Assembly: GCF_024171925.1 (NCBI RefSeq)
Contig: NZ_JAMTCO010000003.1
Coordinates: 310,001-374,000, forward strand
Reading direction: 5' to 3'
From: Actinokineospora diospyrosa
GTDB lineage: Bacteria > Actinomycetota > Actinomycetes > Mycobacteriales > Pseudonocardiaceae
Length of the DNA: 64,000 bases
Below the pieces are notes generated by a model, which did not search any database, had not been told where the DNA came from, and was given only the letters and a program-made list of their open reading frames with translations. The position numbers and the translations under genes are program-made. Positions 21,601-33,600 of this stretch are shown here, piece by piece. Each line of letters begins with the position of its first letter. Positions within the stretch are counted from its first letter, which is position 1.

Positions 21601-24600
21601 TTGTCGCTGCTGGCGCTCGCGGAGGAACCCACGCCCGGGCACTCTGCCGTGCCGCAGGGCTTCGCGGACACGATCGCCCTGATCCACGCCCTGCACGCCA
21701 CCAAACTCCAGATCCCGCTCTGGTGCGCGACGACCGACCCCGCCGCCCACCCGGTGCAGGCGCTGGTCGTCGGCCTCGGGCGGGTCGCCGCGCACGAGTA
21801 CCCCTGGTGGGGCGGCATCGTCGACCTGCCTGCCGAGCCCGACGACCGCGCGCTCGACCACCTGGCCAGCGCGGTGGCGCAGCGCGACGAAGACCAGCTC
21901 CAGGTCCGCCCCGACGGTGTCCGGGCCGCTCGCCTGCGCCGCGCCCAGCCGCCCGCGGTCGGGCGCCGGTGGACGCCGACCGGCACGGTCCTCATCACCG
22001 GCGGCACCGGGGCCATCGGCACCCACGTCGCCCGCATGCTCGCCACCGCGGGAGTCGACCACCTGCTGCTGCTGAGCCGCCGCGGCCCCGATGCCCCCGG
22101 TGCCGCGGCACTGGCGGCCGAGCTGGTGGCCCTCGGGACTCGGGTCACCATCCGCGCCTGCGACCCCGCCGACCGCGCCGCCTTGGCCGCCGTGCTGGCC
22201 GAACACCCGCCCACCGCGGTCTTCCACGCCGCCGGGGTCGTCGACTCCAGCATCCTCGACTCGCTGACCCTCGACCGCGTCGACACCGCCCTGCGGGCCA
22301 AGGTCGCCGCCGCGATCAACCTGCACGAGCTCACCGCCGACCTCGACGCGTTCGTCCTCTTCTCGTCGCTCGCGGGCGTCTTCGGCGCCGCGGGGGAGGG
22401 CAACTACGGCCCCGGCAACGCCTTCCTCGACGCCTTCGCCCAGTACCGGCGCGCCCAAGGCCTCCCGGCGACCTCGATCGCCTGGGGCTCCTGGGACGGC
22501 GCGGGCATGGCCGAAGGCCCCATCGGCGACGCCATGGCCCGCCACGGCGTCCCCCGCATGGCGCCCGCACAGGCCCTGCGAGCCCTACGGGCGGCGATCG
22601 ACAACAACGACACCGCCATCGCCATCGCCGACATCGACTGGCACACCTTCGGCTGGTTCTTCACCACCACCCGCCCCAGCCACCTGCTCGACGACCTCAC
22701 CGAAACCACCCCAGCCGAGCCGGTCCGCCCCCTTGCCCACCGCCTGGCAGAGGTCTCCCCGGCAGACCGCAACCGGACCGTGCTCGCCCTGGTCCGCGAA
22801 CAGGTCTCCCTGGTCCTCGGCTACGACACCCCGACGGCGGTAGAGCCCCGCCGAGCCTTCGGAGACCTAGGCCTGGCCTCCGCAGGCGCCGTCGAACTGC
22901 GCAACCGCCTCACCCTGGCCACCGGCCTCCAAATCCCCGCCACCGTCGTCTTCGACCACCCCACCCCCGCCGCCCTAGCCCGCTTCCTCACCACCGAGAT
23001 CACCGCCCTCACCCCCGCCGTTGCCCCTGCGGCTCCTCCCGCCGTCGCGCCAACCAGAACTGCTGACGCAGCAACGGCCCAAGCTGGCGCATCCTCCGCT
23101 GGCTTAGCTGTCGGCGAGGCCGCCGCTCCTATCGCCGGTGCGCCGACCAACGCTTCTGACGCGGCTGTAGTCCAAGCAGTCAGGCTGTCATCGCCCGCTG
23201 CAGAAGCTGGCGTCCACCCCGAGGCCGCTGGCGTGGGTTTGGCGTCCGCCGCTGAGGTGGTCGGGCAGGTGGGGGTTGATGAGGACCCGATTGTCATTGT
23301 GGGGATGAGTTGTCGGTTCCCGGGCGGGGTTCGGTCGCCTGAGGATCTTTGGGAGTTGGTTGTCAACGGTGTGGATGCCATGACGCCGTTCCCGGATGAC
23401 CGGGGGTGGGATCTCGCTGCGTTGTACCACCCGGATCCGGACAACCCCGGTACGACTTACGCCCGTGAGGGCGGGTTCATCGACGCCACCGTGTTTGACG
23501 CGGGGTTGTTCGGGATCTCCCCGCGCGAGGCGTTCGCCATGGATCCGCAGCAGCGGTTGTTGCTGGAGGCGACCTGGGAGCTGTTTGAGCGGGCGGGGAT
23601 CGACCCGTTGTCGCTCAAGGGTTCGCAGACCGCGGTGTACGCGGGCACCGGCGGTCAGGACTACATGAGCTTCCTGACCGCGTCCGGCAGTGAGGGGTAC
23701 CTCGCCACCGGCGGATCGCCCAGCGTGGTGTCCGGCCGGGTGGCCTACGCGTTCGGGTTGGAGGGACCCGCCCTCACCGTTGACACGGCGTGTTCGAGCA
23801 GTCTGGTCGCGCTGCACCTCGCTGTGCACGCGCTGCGGCGGGGTGAGTGCGACCTGGCGGTGGTGGGTGGGGTCACGGTGCTGTCCGGGCCGGGGATCTT
23901 CACCGAGTTCAGCCGCCAGCGGGGCATGTCCACGACCAGCCGCTGCCGGTCGTTCGCGGCCTCCGCCGACGGCGCGGGCTGGGGCGAGGGCGTCGGCGTC
24001 CTGCTGGTCGAGCGCCTGTCCGACGCCCGCCGCAACGGCCACGACGTCCTCGCGGTCGTCCGCGGGACCGCCATCAACTCCGATGGCGCCTCCAACGGCC
24101 TGACCGCGCCCAACGGCCCTGCCCAGCAGCGCGTGATCCGCGCCGCCCTGGAATCAGCCGCCCTCACCCCCACCGACGTCGACGCGGTCGAAGCCCACGG
24201 AACCGGCACCGCGCTAGGTGATCCAATCGAGGCCCAAGCCCTCCTTTCCGTTTACGGCCAGAACCGCACCGAGCCGCTGTGGCTCGGCTCCGTGAAGTCC
24301 AACATCGGCCACACCCAAGCCGCCGCAGGCGTCGCGGGCGTCATCAAGGCAGTCCTCGCCCTGCACCACGGCACCCTCCCCGCCTCCCTCCACATCGACA
24401 CCCCCACCCCCCACGTCAACTGGACCACCGGCGCGGTCTCCCTCCTCACCGACACCCGCCCCTGGCCCACCGTCACCCGCCCCCGCCGCATGGCGGTGTC
24501 GTCCTTCGGCATCAGCGGAACCAACGCGCACACCATCCTGGAACAGGCCCCACCCGCCCACCCCGACCTACCCGCCCAGCCCGGCTCACCTGTTCAGCCC

Positions 24601-27600
24601 GGCCAGTTCGCCCAGCCCGGCCAGGCTGGCCAGCTAGGTTCGTCTGCTCAGCAAAGCGAGTCCGGCTTGCTCGACGGCCCTGGCCAGGTTCAGCAGATCG
24701 ACTCGCTCGTTCAGCCCGGCCAGCCTGCTCCTTTTGGCCAGTTCGGCTCGCCTGCCCAGTCCGGCAACGCTTCCCAGTTTGGCTCGCCTGTTCAGTTCAG
24801 CGGGCTGAGCCAGCCCGGTCACTCTGGCCGACCTGTTCAAGGTGGCCAGGTCAGCTCGCCTGGTCAGGTCGGCGGGGCCGGGGTGGCGGGTAGTGGGGGC
24901 GTGGGTCCCGAGGGCGGGCAGGGGGTGCCGTTGCCGTTTGTGGTTTCGGGGGGGTCGGGGGGTGGGTTGGAGCGGCAGGTTGCGGCTTTGCGGGGGGTGG
25001 TTGGTGGAGAAGCGGATGTGGCCTGGTCGTTGGTGACTACGCGGGCGGCGTTGGGGCATCGGGCTGTTTTGGTTGGGGGGCAGTGGGTCCAGGACGTGGT
25101 TGTGCATGGGGAGTTGGCGTTCCTGTTCACGGGGCAGGGGGCGCAGCGGGTGGGGATGGGGGCGGGGTTGTATGCCGCCTATCCGGTGTTCGCGGGTGCT
25201 GTTGATGCTGTGTGTGCGCGGGTTGGGCTGGATCGGCCGCTGTGGGATGCCGTTGGGGATGAGGATGTTCATCAGACGGTGTACACGCAGGCGGGGTTGT
25301 TCGCGTTGCAGGTCGGGTTGTTCAGGCTCCTTGAGTCGTGGGAGGTCGTGCCGGATGTGTTGGTTGGCCACTCGATCGGGGAGTTGGCTGCCGCGCATGT
25401 GGCGGGTGTGCTGTCATTGGACGATGCCTGCGCGTTGGTGACCGCTCGCGGCAGGCTCATGCAGGCGTTGCCGACGGGTGGGGCCATGCTCGCCGTGGAG
25501 GCCGCCGAGGGGGATCTTGAGCTGGGGGCGGGGGTGGACCTCGCGGCGGTCAACGGGCCCAGTTCGTTGGTGGTGTCGGGTGATGCGGCCGCGGTGGGGG
25601 AGCACGCGGTTCGTTGGCGGGAGGAGGGGCGCAAGGTCAAGCGGCTCACGGTGTCGCACGCGTTCCACTCCCACCGCATGGAGCCGATGCTCGGCGAGTT
25701 CGCTCAGGTCGCCGAGCGGCTGACCTATCACCGTCCGAACATTCCGATCATCACCACCGCTCCTGGTTCCGTGGACAGTCCTGAGTACTGGGTCCGCCAG
25801 GTTCGCGAACCGGTTCGCTTCGCTGACGCGATCGACTCCCTCTTCGATGTCACCACCGCCATCGAGCTCGGCCCCGATGGCGTCTTGAGCGCGCTCACCC
25901 AGCAGATCAGCCCCGATGTCGTGGCGGTTCCCGCGCTCCGCCCGAACCGGGACGAACCCAGCACCCTCGTCGCGGCCTTGGCCCGCCTCCACACCCGGGG
26001 TGTCGAGGTCGACTGGCGGGCATACCTGCGCCCGTGGGCTGCCCGCCGTGTCGCACTCCCCACCTACCCGTTCGAACGCCAGCGCTACTGGCCCGACCCC
26101 GCCCCCGAGCCGTGGTTCTACCGGGTTGACTGGCAGGAACTACCCGCGGCCGGGACCGCCCTGTCCGGTCGGTGGTTGGTGCTCGGCTCCGCCGAGATCG
26201 CGTCGACTCTGGAGCGCGCGGGCGCCCAGGTCATCTCCGGACCCGCACGAGGCGGGAACGCCGACACTGAGAACGCGGGAGATCTCGACGGGGTCGTTGT
26301 CGTGGTGGACTCCGCGGCTGCGGTGCTGGACACCCTCCGGTTCACGGCGCCGGTGTGGGCGGTCACGGTCGGCGCTGTGTCTATCGGCGCTGTGTCTGTT
26401 GATGCTGTGGCTACAGATGATGCGGCGATTGATCCGCGGAAGGCCGCGGTGTGGGGAATCGGTCGGGTGGTCGCTCTCGAAGACCCCGCCGGGTGGGCCG
26501 GGTTGGTGGATGTCGCCTCGCTCGACGACTCCGGGATCGTCGCCGCGCTGCGGTCGGGTGAGCACCAGGTCGCGGTGCGGTCGGGGCGGGTGTTCGGTCG
26601 GCGGCTTCGGCGGGCGGAACGTCCGGTCAGCATGGTCTCTCCTCCGAGTGATTCATCTACCTACAAGAACACCGGAGCCCCGGCGGGTGTGGATGCCCGA
26701 AAGGGTGATGGTCGCGGGACGGTGTTGATCACGGGTGGGACGGGCGCGTTGGGCGCCCAGGTCGCCCGCTGGCTGCGCGCCCGTGGCACGACCGAGTTGG
26801 TGTTGGTGAGCAGGAGGGGGATCGCCGCCCCAGGAGCTGAGGACCTGGCCGCCGAACTCGGGGCCCAGGTTGTCGCCCTCGACTTGACCGACCGGACCGC
26901 CGTCGCTGATCTCGTCGCCCGACACCGGATCTCCACTGTCATCCACGCCGCAGGTGTTCTTGACGACGGCTTGGTCGCTGGGCTGACAGCGGAGCGGCTG
27001 GCCGTGGTGATCGACGCGAAAGCCGGGTCCGCTGAGCTACTCGACGAGCTGATCCCCGACGACGCCTTGTTCGTCGCGTTCACCTCGCTCGCGGGCGTTC
27101 TGGGCAATCCGGGCCAAGGTGCCTACGCGGCCGCGAACGCTCAAGTCGATGCGATCGTCGAGCGGCGTAAGGCAAACGGCAAGCCTGCCTTGTCGCTGGC
27201 ATGGGGTGCTTGGGCAGGCGACGGGATGGCTGCTGGGTTGACTGATCGCCTTGCCCGGACCGGAATGCACCCGATGGCCGCCCCGCGCGCCTTGAAGGCG
27301 TTCGGGGATGCCTTGACTAAGCAGGGCTCTTACGTCATCGCGGATGTCGACTGGGACGTGCTAGCACCCGGATTCACCTCTGCCCGCCCGAGCCCGCTCC
27401 TGTCCGAGCTCGTTAAGAGGAGCCATAGCGTTCCTCAGTCTGCGAGCAAACCTCGCCGAGCGCGCACTGATTTGGACTCGGTGGTCGTCGAGCTGGCTGC
27501 CTCCGTCCTCGGCCATGTGGACACCACCTCCATCGAGGCAGGTCGTCCATTCCGTGATCTCGGCTTTGACTCCTTAACCGCCCTGGAGCTGCGCAACCTG

Positions 27601-30600
27601 CTCGCAGCCGAGATCGGGATGCCGCTTCCTGCCGGACTCGTGTTCGACCACCCCACTCCGGCTGAGCTCGCCAAGCACCTTACTGGCCTGGTCGGCAACG
27701 CAAGCACTGTCGAAGTCACCGATAGGCCTACCGAGCGCGGGGTCACGGAACCGATCGCGATCGTCGGGATGAGCTGCCGATTCCCCGGTGGTGTTGATAG
27801 CCCGGAGGCCCTGTGGGCGTTGGTGCGCGATGGTGTTGACGCCATGTCTGAGTTCCCCGACGACCGGGGCTGGGACCTCGAAGCGCTGAAGGGCTCGGCG
27901 GCGCGTGTTGGTGGCTTCCTCGACGACATCGCCAGCTTTGACGCCGGGCTGTTCGGTATCTCTCCCCGCGAAGCCCTCGCCATGGACCCACAGCAACGGT
28001 TGCTGCTTGAAGCCTCGTGGGAGGTATTCGAGCGCGCGGGCATCAACCCTCTGTCGGTGCGTGACAGCGATATCGGTGTTTTCGCAGGCACCAACGGGCA
28101 GGACTACGCGACCCTGCTCCTGGGATCTGACGCGGCCGTAGAGGGCCATCTAGGTACCGGCAACACGGCCAGCGTGCTGTCTGGCCGGATCTCATATGCC
28201 TTCGGGCTCCGCGGGCCAGCGATCACTGTTGACACTGCCTGCTCTAGCAGCCTGGTCGCGCTACACCTCGCTGCAAGGGCCTTGCGGGACGGCGAGTGCT
28301 CTATGGCACTGGCCGGTGGGATCACCGTAATGCCGCAGCCGAGCACGTTCATCGAGTTCAGCGCACAAGGCGGGCTTGCCTTCGACGGCCGGTGCAAGGC
28401 ATTTGCGGAAGGTGCCGACGGGACGGGCTGGGGTGAGGGTGTTGGGGTCCTCTTGCTCACTCGCCTGTCCGATGCGGTCGCGAAGGGCTACCGGGTCCTT
28501 GCGGTTGTTCGCGGAAGTGCCGTCAACCAGGACGGCGCCTCCAACGGCCTGACTGCACCTAACGGGCCAGCGCAGCAGAGGGTTATCCGAGCGGCTCTAG
28601 AGGACGCGAAGCTCCGCCCAGAAGACGTTCATGTTGTGGAGGCGCATGGCACCGGAACTTCGCTCGGTGACCCCATCGAGGCCGAGGCGCTGCTATCCAC
28701 CTACGGCCGGGATCGCCTTGACCCGCTCTGGCTTGGCTCGGTCAAGTCCAACATCGGGCACACGCAGGCGGCAGCAGGTGTCGCTGGCGTCATCAAGATG
28801 GTCATGGCGCTGCGCCACAAGGAACTGCCGAAGACCCTGCACGCTGATCGGCCGACTACTCACGTGAACTGGTCGGTGGGCTCAATCGCGCTGCTGACCG
28901 AGAACCAGCCTTGGCCGTCGGAGGACCTCCGCCGCGCGGCAGTGTCATCGTTCGGCCTTAGCGGCACTAACGCGCACACCATCATCGAGGAATACCCCAC
29001 AGACGAACACAGTGCGCCTAACGATGCCCGCGAGCTGCCCTGGTTGCTGTCGGCTCGCAGTGAGCTCGCCCTGCGAGAGTTGGCTAAGCGCCTAACGAAC
29101 GTCGAGGCCAACCCCGTCGATGTGGCCACCACGTTGGCTGGCTCCCGCGCTGTTCTCGAGCACCGCGCGGTTGTCATCGGCGACTACGCGGCTGGACTGG
29201 CCGCTCTTGCCGCTGGTCAGAGTTCGCCTCACCTGTTGCAGGGAGTTGTCCGCACCCCGATTGATTCCGAGGCCATCGGCGACGACCTGCTCACCCTTGC
29301 TCACGCGCACGTCGACGGCGTTCGGATCGACTGGGCCGCAAGAGCACGCGAGTGGGGTGGAAAGGTCATCGACCTCCCCACCTACGCCTTCGACCGCACG
29401 CGTTACTGGCCTGACACGGCTAAGCCGGTCTTCGCTGCGGACCCAGGGGAGCAGAGCTTCTGGGCGGCGGTAGAGCAAGAGGACGCTGCGAGCATCGCGG
29501 ACACCCTCAGAGTTGACGTCGACACGCTCGCCGACTTGCTGCCCGCTCTATCGGCATGGCGCAAGGCGCGCAAAGACGAGTCGACTGTTGATTCCTGGCT
29601 CTATCGCGTCACTTGGCGCCCGGCGGAGCTGCCTGCCGTGTCTGTCGGGCCTACTGGCCGCTGGCTCATCGTCTCTGCCGGTGAGTGCCCAGACGACCTT
29701 CGCGATGCCATCCCCGGCGCGACGTTAGCGCGCCTATCCGACGGCTTGCCCAATGGCGAGTGGGATGGCGTCGTCTCGCTGTTGCCCGCTCGCGACACAG
29801 TCACCTTGCTGAACAAGGTTGACGCTCCCATCTGGGCACTCACTCGAGGAGCAGTCAGTACGGGACGCGCGGACGCCCCCGCCGACCCAGAGCAGGCCCT
29901 TCTATGGGGCCTCGGCAGGGTCGCCGCACTGGAGCACCCAGCTCGCTGGGGCGGCCTGGTAGACCTACCGACCAAACTCGACGGCCGCGCACTTACCCGC
30001 CTTAGCGCCATCTTGGGTGGCGCTCTCCCCGGTGAAGATCAGCTCGCCATTCGCCCCGCAGGGGTCTTCACCCGCCGACTCACTCGCGCGTCAGACACCT
30101 CGCGGCCGACGTGGGCCCACCGCGGGCGGGTACTCATCACCGGCGGCACGGGCGCTCTTGGCGCAGCGACTGCCCGCTGGTTGGCCGACCACGGTGTGAC
30201 GGACCTGCTGTTGATCAATCGGTCCGGCGCCGCGGCTCAAGATCTGGTTGACGACCTCGCTTCTCACGGAGCCAAGGCCACTGTCGTCGGCTGCGATGTG
30301 ACGGACAAGGTCGCGCTTGGCGCTCTGCTCGACGAGTACCCGGTCACCGGGGTCGTCCACGCGGCGGGCGTGGCTTCAACGGTCCCGCTGGAGTTCACCA
30401 CTCCTGAGGAGTTCGACGACGCGCTAAGCGCCAAGGTCGTCGGGGCGCGCCACCTCGACGAGCTCCTCCCTGACGCCGAGTTGTTCGTCCTCTTCTCCTC
30501 GATCGCTGGAGTGTGGGGTAGTGGCGGTCAGGCCTCTTACTCTGCCGCAAACGCTTACCTTGATGCTCTCGCTGAGCGTCGCAGGGCCGAAGGCAAGGCA

Positions 30601-33600
30601 GGCGCTGCCATTGCCTGGGGGCCCTGGGCAGGTGCGGGCATGGCCGAGCGGGCGCATGACTATCTGCGCAAGCGCGGCATCAACCCACTGCGTCCTGAGT
30701 TGGCTGTCACGGCGCTAGCGCTGACTGAGTCGACCACTGTCGCAGACATCGAGTGGGACAGGTTCGAACCCTCTTTCACGACTGCGCGCCCCAGCCCGCT
30801 CCTGGCTGACTTCGCATCCGTCGCCGCCGATGCGCCTGTAGTCACGAGCATCGACGGCATCCGTGAACTGGTGTGCCGAGAGGTGGCTGGTGTCCTCGGC
30901 TACCCCGAGCCAGTTGACGCTGACGTGCCGTTCACCGACCTTGGCGTGGACTCACTCACCGCCGTGCAAGTACGCGACCGGATCGCGACCGCGACCGGAA
31001 TCCGACTGCCTTCCACGTTGGTCTTCGACTATCCAACCCCAGACGCCGTCGCCGACGAGCTCGTGGCCCGCATCGGTGGCAGTAACGACGTCGAGGTAGC
31101 GGCAACAGTTCCGGTGACTGAGGACGCGATCGCGATCGTCGCCATGAGCTGCCGTTACCCCGGCGGGGCTACCTCGCCGGAGGCGTTGTGGGAGATCGTG
31201 TCCGGCGGCGTCGATGCCATGACCCCATTCCCCGACGACCGGGGATGGGATCTCTCGGCGGCCGGGGAGATCACCGCAGAGGGTGGGTTCGTCCTCGACG
31301 CCACTGACTTCGACGCGGAGCTGTTCGGCATCTCGCCGCGTGAAGCGGCCGCTATGGATCCCCAACAGCGCCTTTTGCTCGAATCCACGTGGGAGCTCCT
31401 AGAGCGCGCGGGCATCGCGCCGGACTCGCTGCGAGGCAGTGCTACCGGTGTGTTCGTCGGTGCGTCAGCTTCCGGCTATGGCGTGGGAGGCGCACTGCCT
31501 GCGGGCTCCGAGGGGCATGCGATGACCGGGACCTCGAATAGCGTCCTGTCGGGCAGAGTCGCCTACTCGTTTGGCTTGGAAGGGCCTGCCGTCACCGTTG
31601 ACACTGCCTGTTCCAGCAGCCTTGTCGCGCTACACCTCGCCGCTCAGGCACTCAGGTCTGGCGAGTGCACGCTGGCCGTGGCGGGTGGTGTTGCGGTGAT
31701 GCCGACTCCCACGGTATTCGCCGAGTTCGCCAGGCAGGGCGGGCTCGCAGCGTCTGGGCGGTGCCGGTCATTCGCCGAGGGTGCGGACGGCACTGGTTGG
31801 GGTGAGGGCGTTGGTCTGTTGCTCGTAGAGCGGCTGTCTGACGCTCAACGCAACGGCCATCAGGTCTTAGCGCTGGTCAGAGGCTCAGCGGTCAACTCGG
31901 ACGGTGCTTCCAACGGCCTCACTGCCCCTAACGGCCCGTCGCAGCAGCGAGTGATCCGTGCGGCTCTTGCCAGCGCCCGGTTGACCACGTCCGAGGTGGA
32001 TGCGGTCGAGGCGCACGGCACAGGGACAGCGCTGGGTGATCCGGTGGAGGCGCAGGCGTTGCTTGCTACCTACGGCCAGGATCGTGGCGAGCCGCTATGG
32101 CTGGGCTCGATCAAGTCGAACATCGGTCACACGCAGGCCGCGGCTGGTGTCGCCGGGATCATCAAGATGGTCGAGGCGATGCGCCGCGGCATGCTGCCTA
32201 AGACCCTGCACATCGACCAGCCTTCCAGTCACGTCGAATGGGATGCCGGGGCTGTGGCGCTGCTGGCTGAACCTCGCGCGTGGCCGCAGGTAGGCCGTCC
32301 GCGGCGGGCGGGCGTGTCGTCCTTCGGTATGAGCGGGACCAACGCGCACGTAGTCATCGAGGGTGTCTCAGAAGCGGCGGAGGTGCTGGAGGCCGGTGCT
32401 GCGCCGACGGTCGTACCGTGCGTGGTGGCGGGGCGCTCGGACGCTGCTCTACGGGCCCAAGCAGGACGGTTGCTCGCCGTCGCGGATGAGGACCTTGTTG
32501 GAGTTGCTCGAGCGCTGGCCATTGAACGGGCCGGGCTCCCGCACCGGGCCGTGGTCCTCGCTGGCGACGCAGTCAGCCTCCGACGCGGCCTAACCGCATT
32601 GGTCGAAGGACGCTCGGACACGGCTCTGGTCAGAGGTGTGACGAGCAAGGGTGGCTTGGCCTACCTCTTCTCAGGACAGGGTGCGCAGCGCGCAGGGATG
32701 GGCAAGGGCCTCTATGCCGCGTTCCCCGCATACGCCGACGCGTTCGACGCCGTGTGTGCGCACATAGACCTACCGTTGCACGACATCATCGACACCGAAG
32801 ATGTCCACGAGGCGACATACACTCAGACGGGCCTCTTCGCCGTTGAGGTCGCCTTGTTCCGACTTCTCGAGACTTGGGGCTTCGCTCCCGACGCAGTGGC
32901 AGGCCACTCGTTCGGCGAGTTGGCGGCTGCTCACGTCGCGGGCATTCTCTCCCTAGCTGACGCGTGCGCGTTGGTGAGTGCTCGAGCGCAGTTGACGCAA
33001 TCCTTGCCTGACGGCGGCGCCATGCTGGCTGTGCGCATGACTGAGGCCGAGGTCCTTACCGCGATCGACGGCCACCGTGTCGACATCGCCGCCATCAACG
33101 CCCGCGACTCGGTAGTGCTGTCCGGGGATGCCGACGTCATCGCCGAGTTGGAGGCTCTAGCACGCTCGAACGACCGCCAGGTCAAACTCCTGCGGACCGC
33201 GCGCGCATTCCACTCCCATCGCATGGAACCCATGCTGGAGCCGTTCGCTGAGGTGGCCAAGAGTGTCACCTACGGCCCCGCGCGTATCCCGGTCGTGTCG
33301 ACGCTAACCGGGCAACTCGACACCGGTGACATGTCCACGCCGGACTACTGGGTCCGCCAGATCCGCTCCACGGTGCGTTTCGCCGACGCCATCAGGACTC
33401 TCCGCGCGCGGGGGGCGACTCGATTCCTGGAGATCGGCCCCGACAGCCAGCTCATCGCCCTCGCCGATCAGACCCTGACGCACCCGGGCAACGCGCGGCC
33501 CGCGACCGCCGTCGCCGCGCAACGAGCGGGTAAGGACGAGGCGGCTTGGCTGATGTCCGCCCTCGCCACGCTGCACGTCAATGGTCAGAAGGTCGACTGG

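Noticed and set aside
24546..24930. CRISPR array
   Set aside because: The repeats are short, irregular and in frame within the PKS coding sequence, with no spacers.
27745..31080. Module 7 as part of a trans-AT polyketide synthase
   Set aside because: All other modules carry integral ATs, linkers are cis-AT type, a post-AT linker remnant is present, and there is no discrete AT gene in the window.
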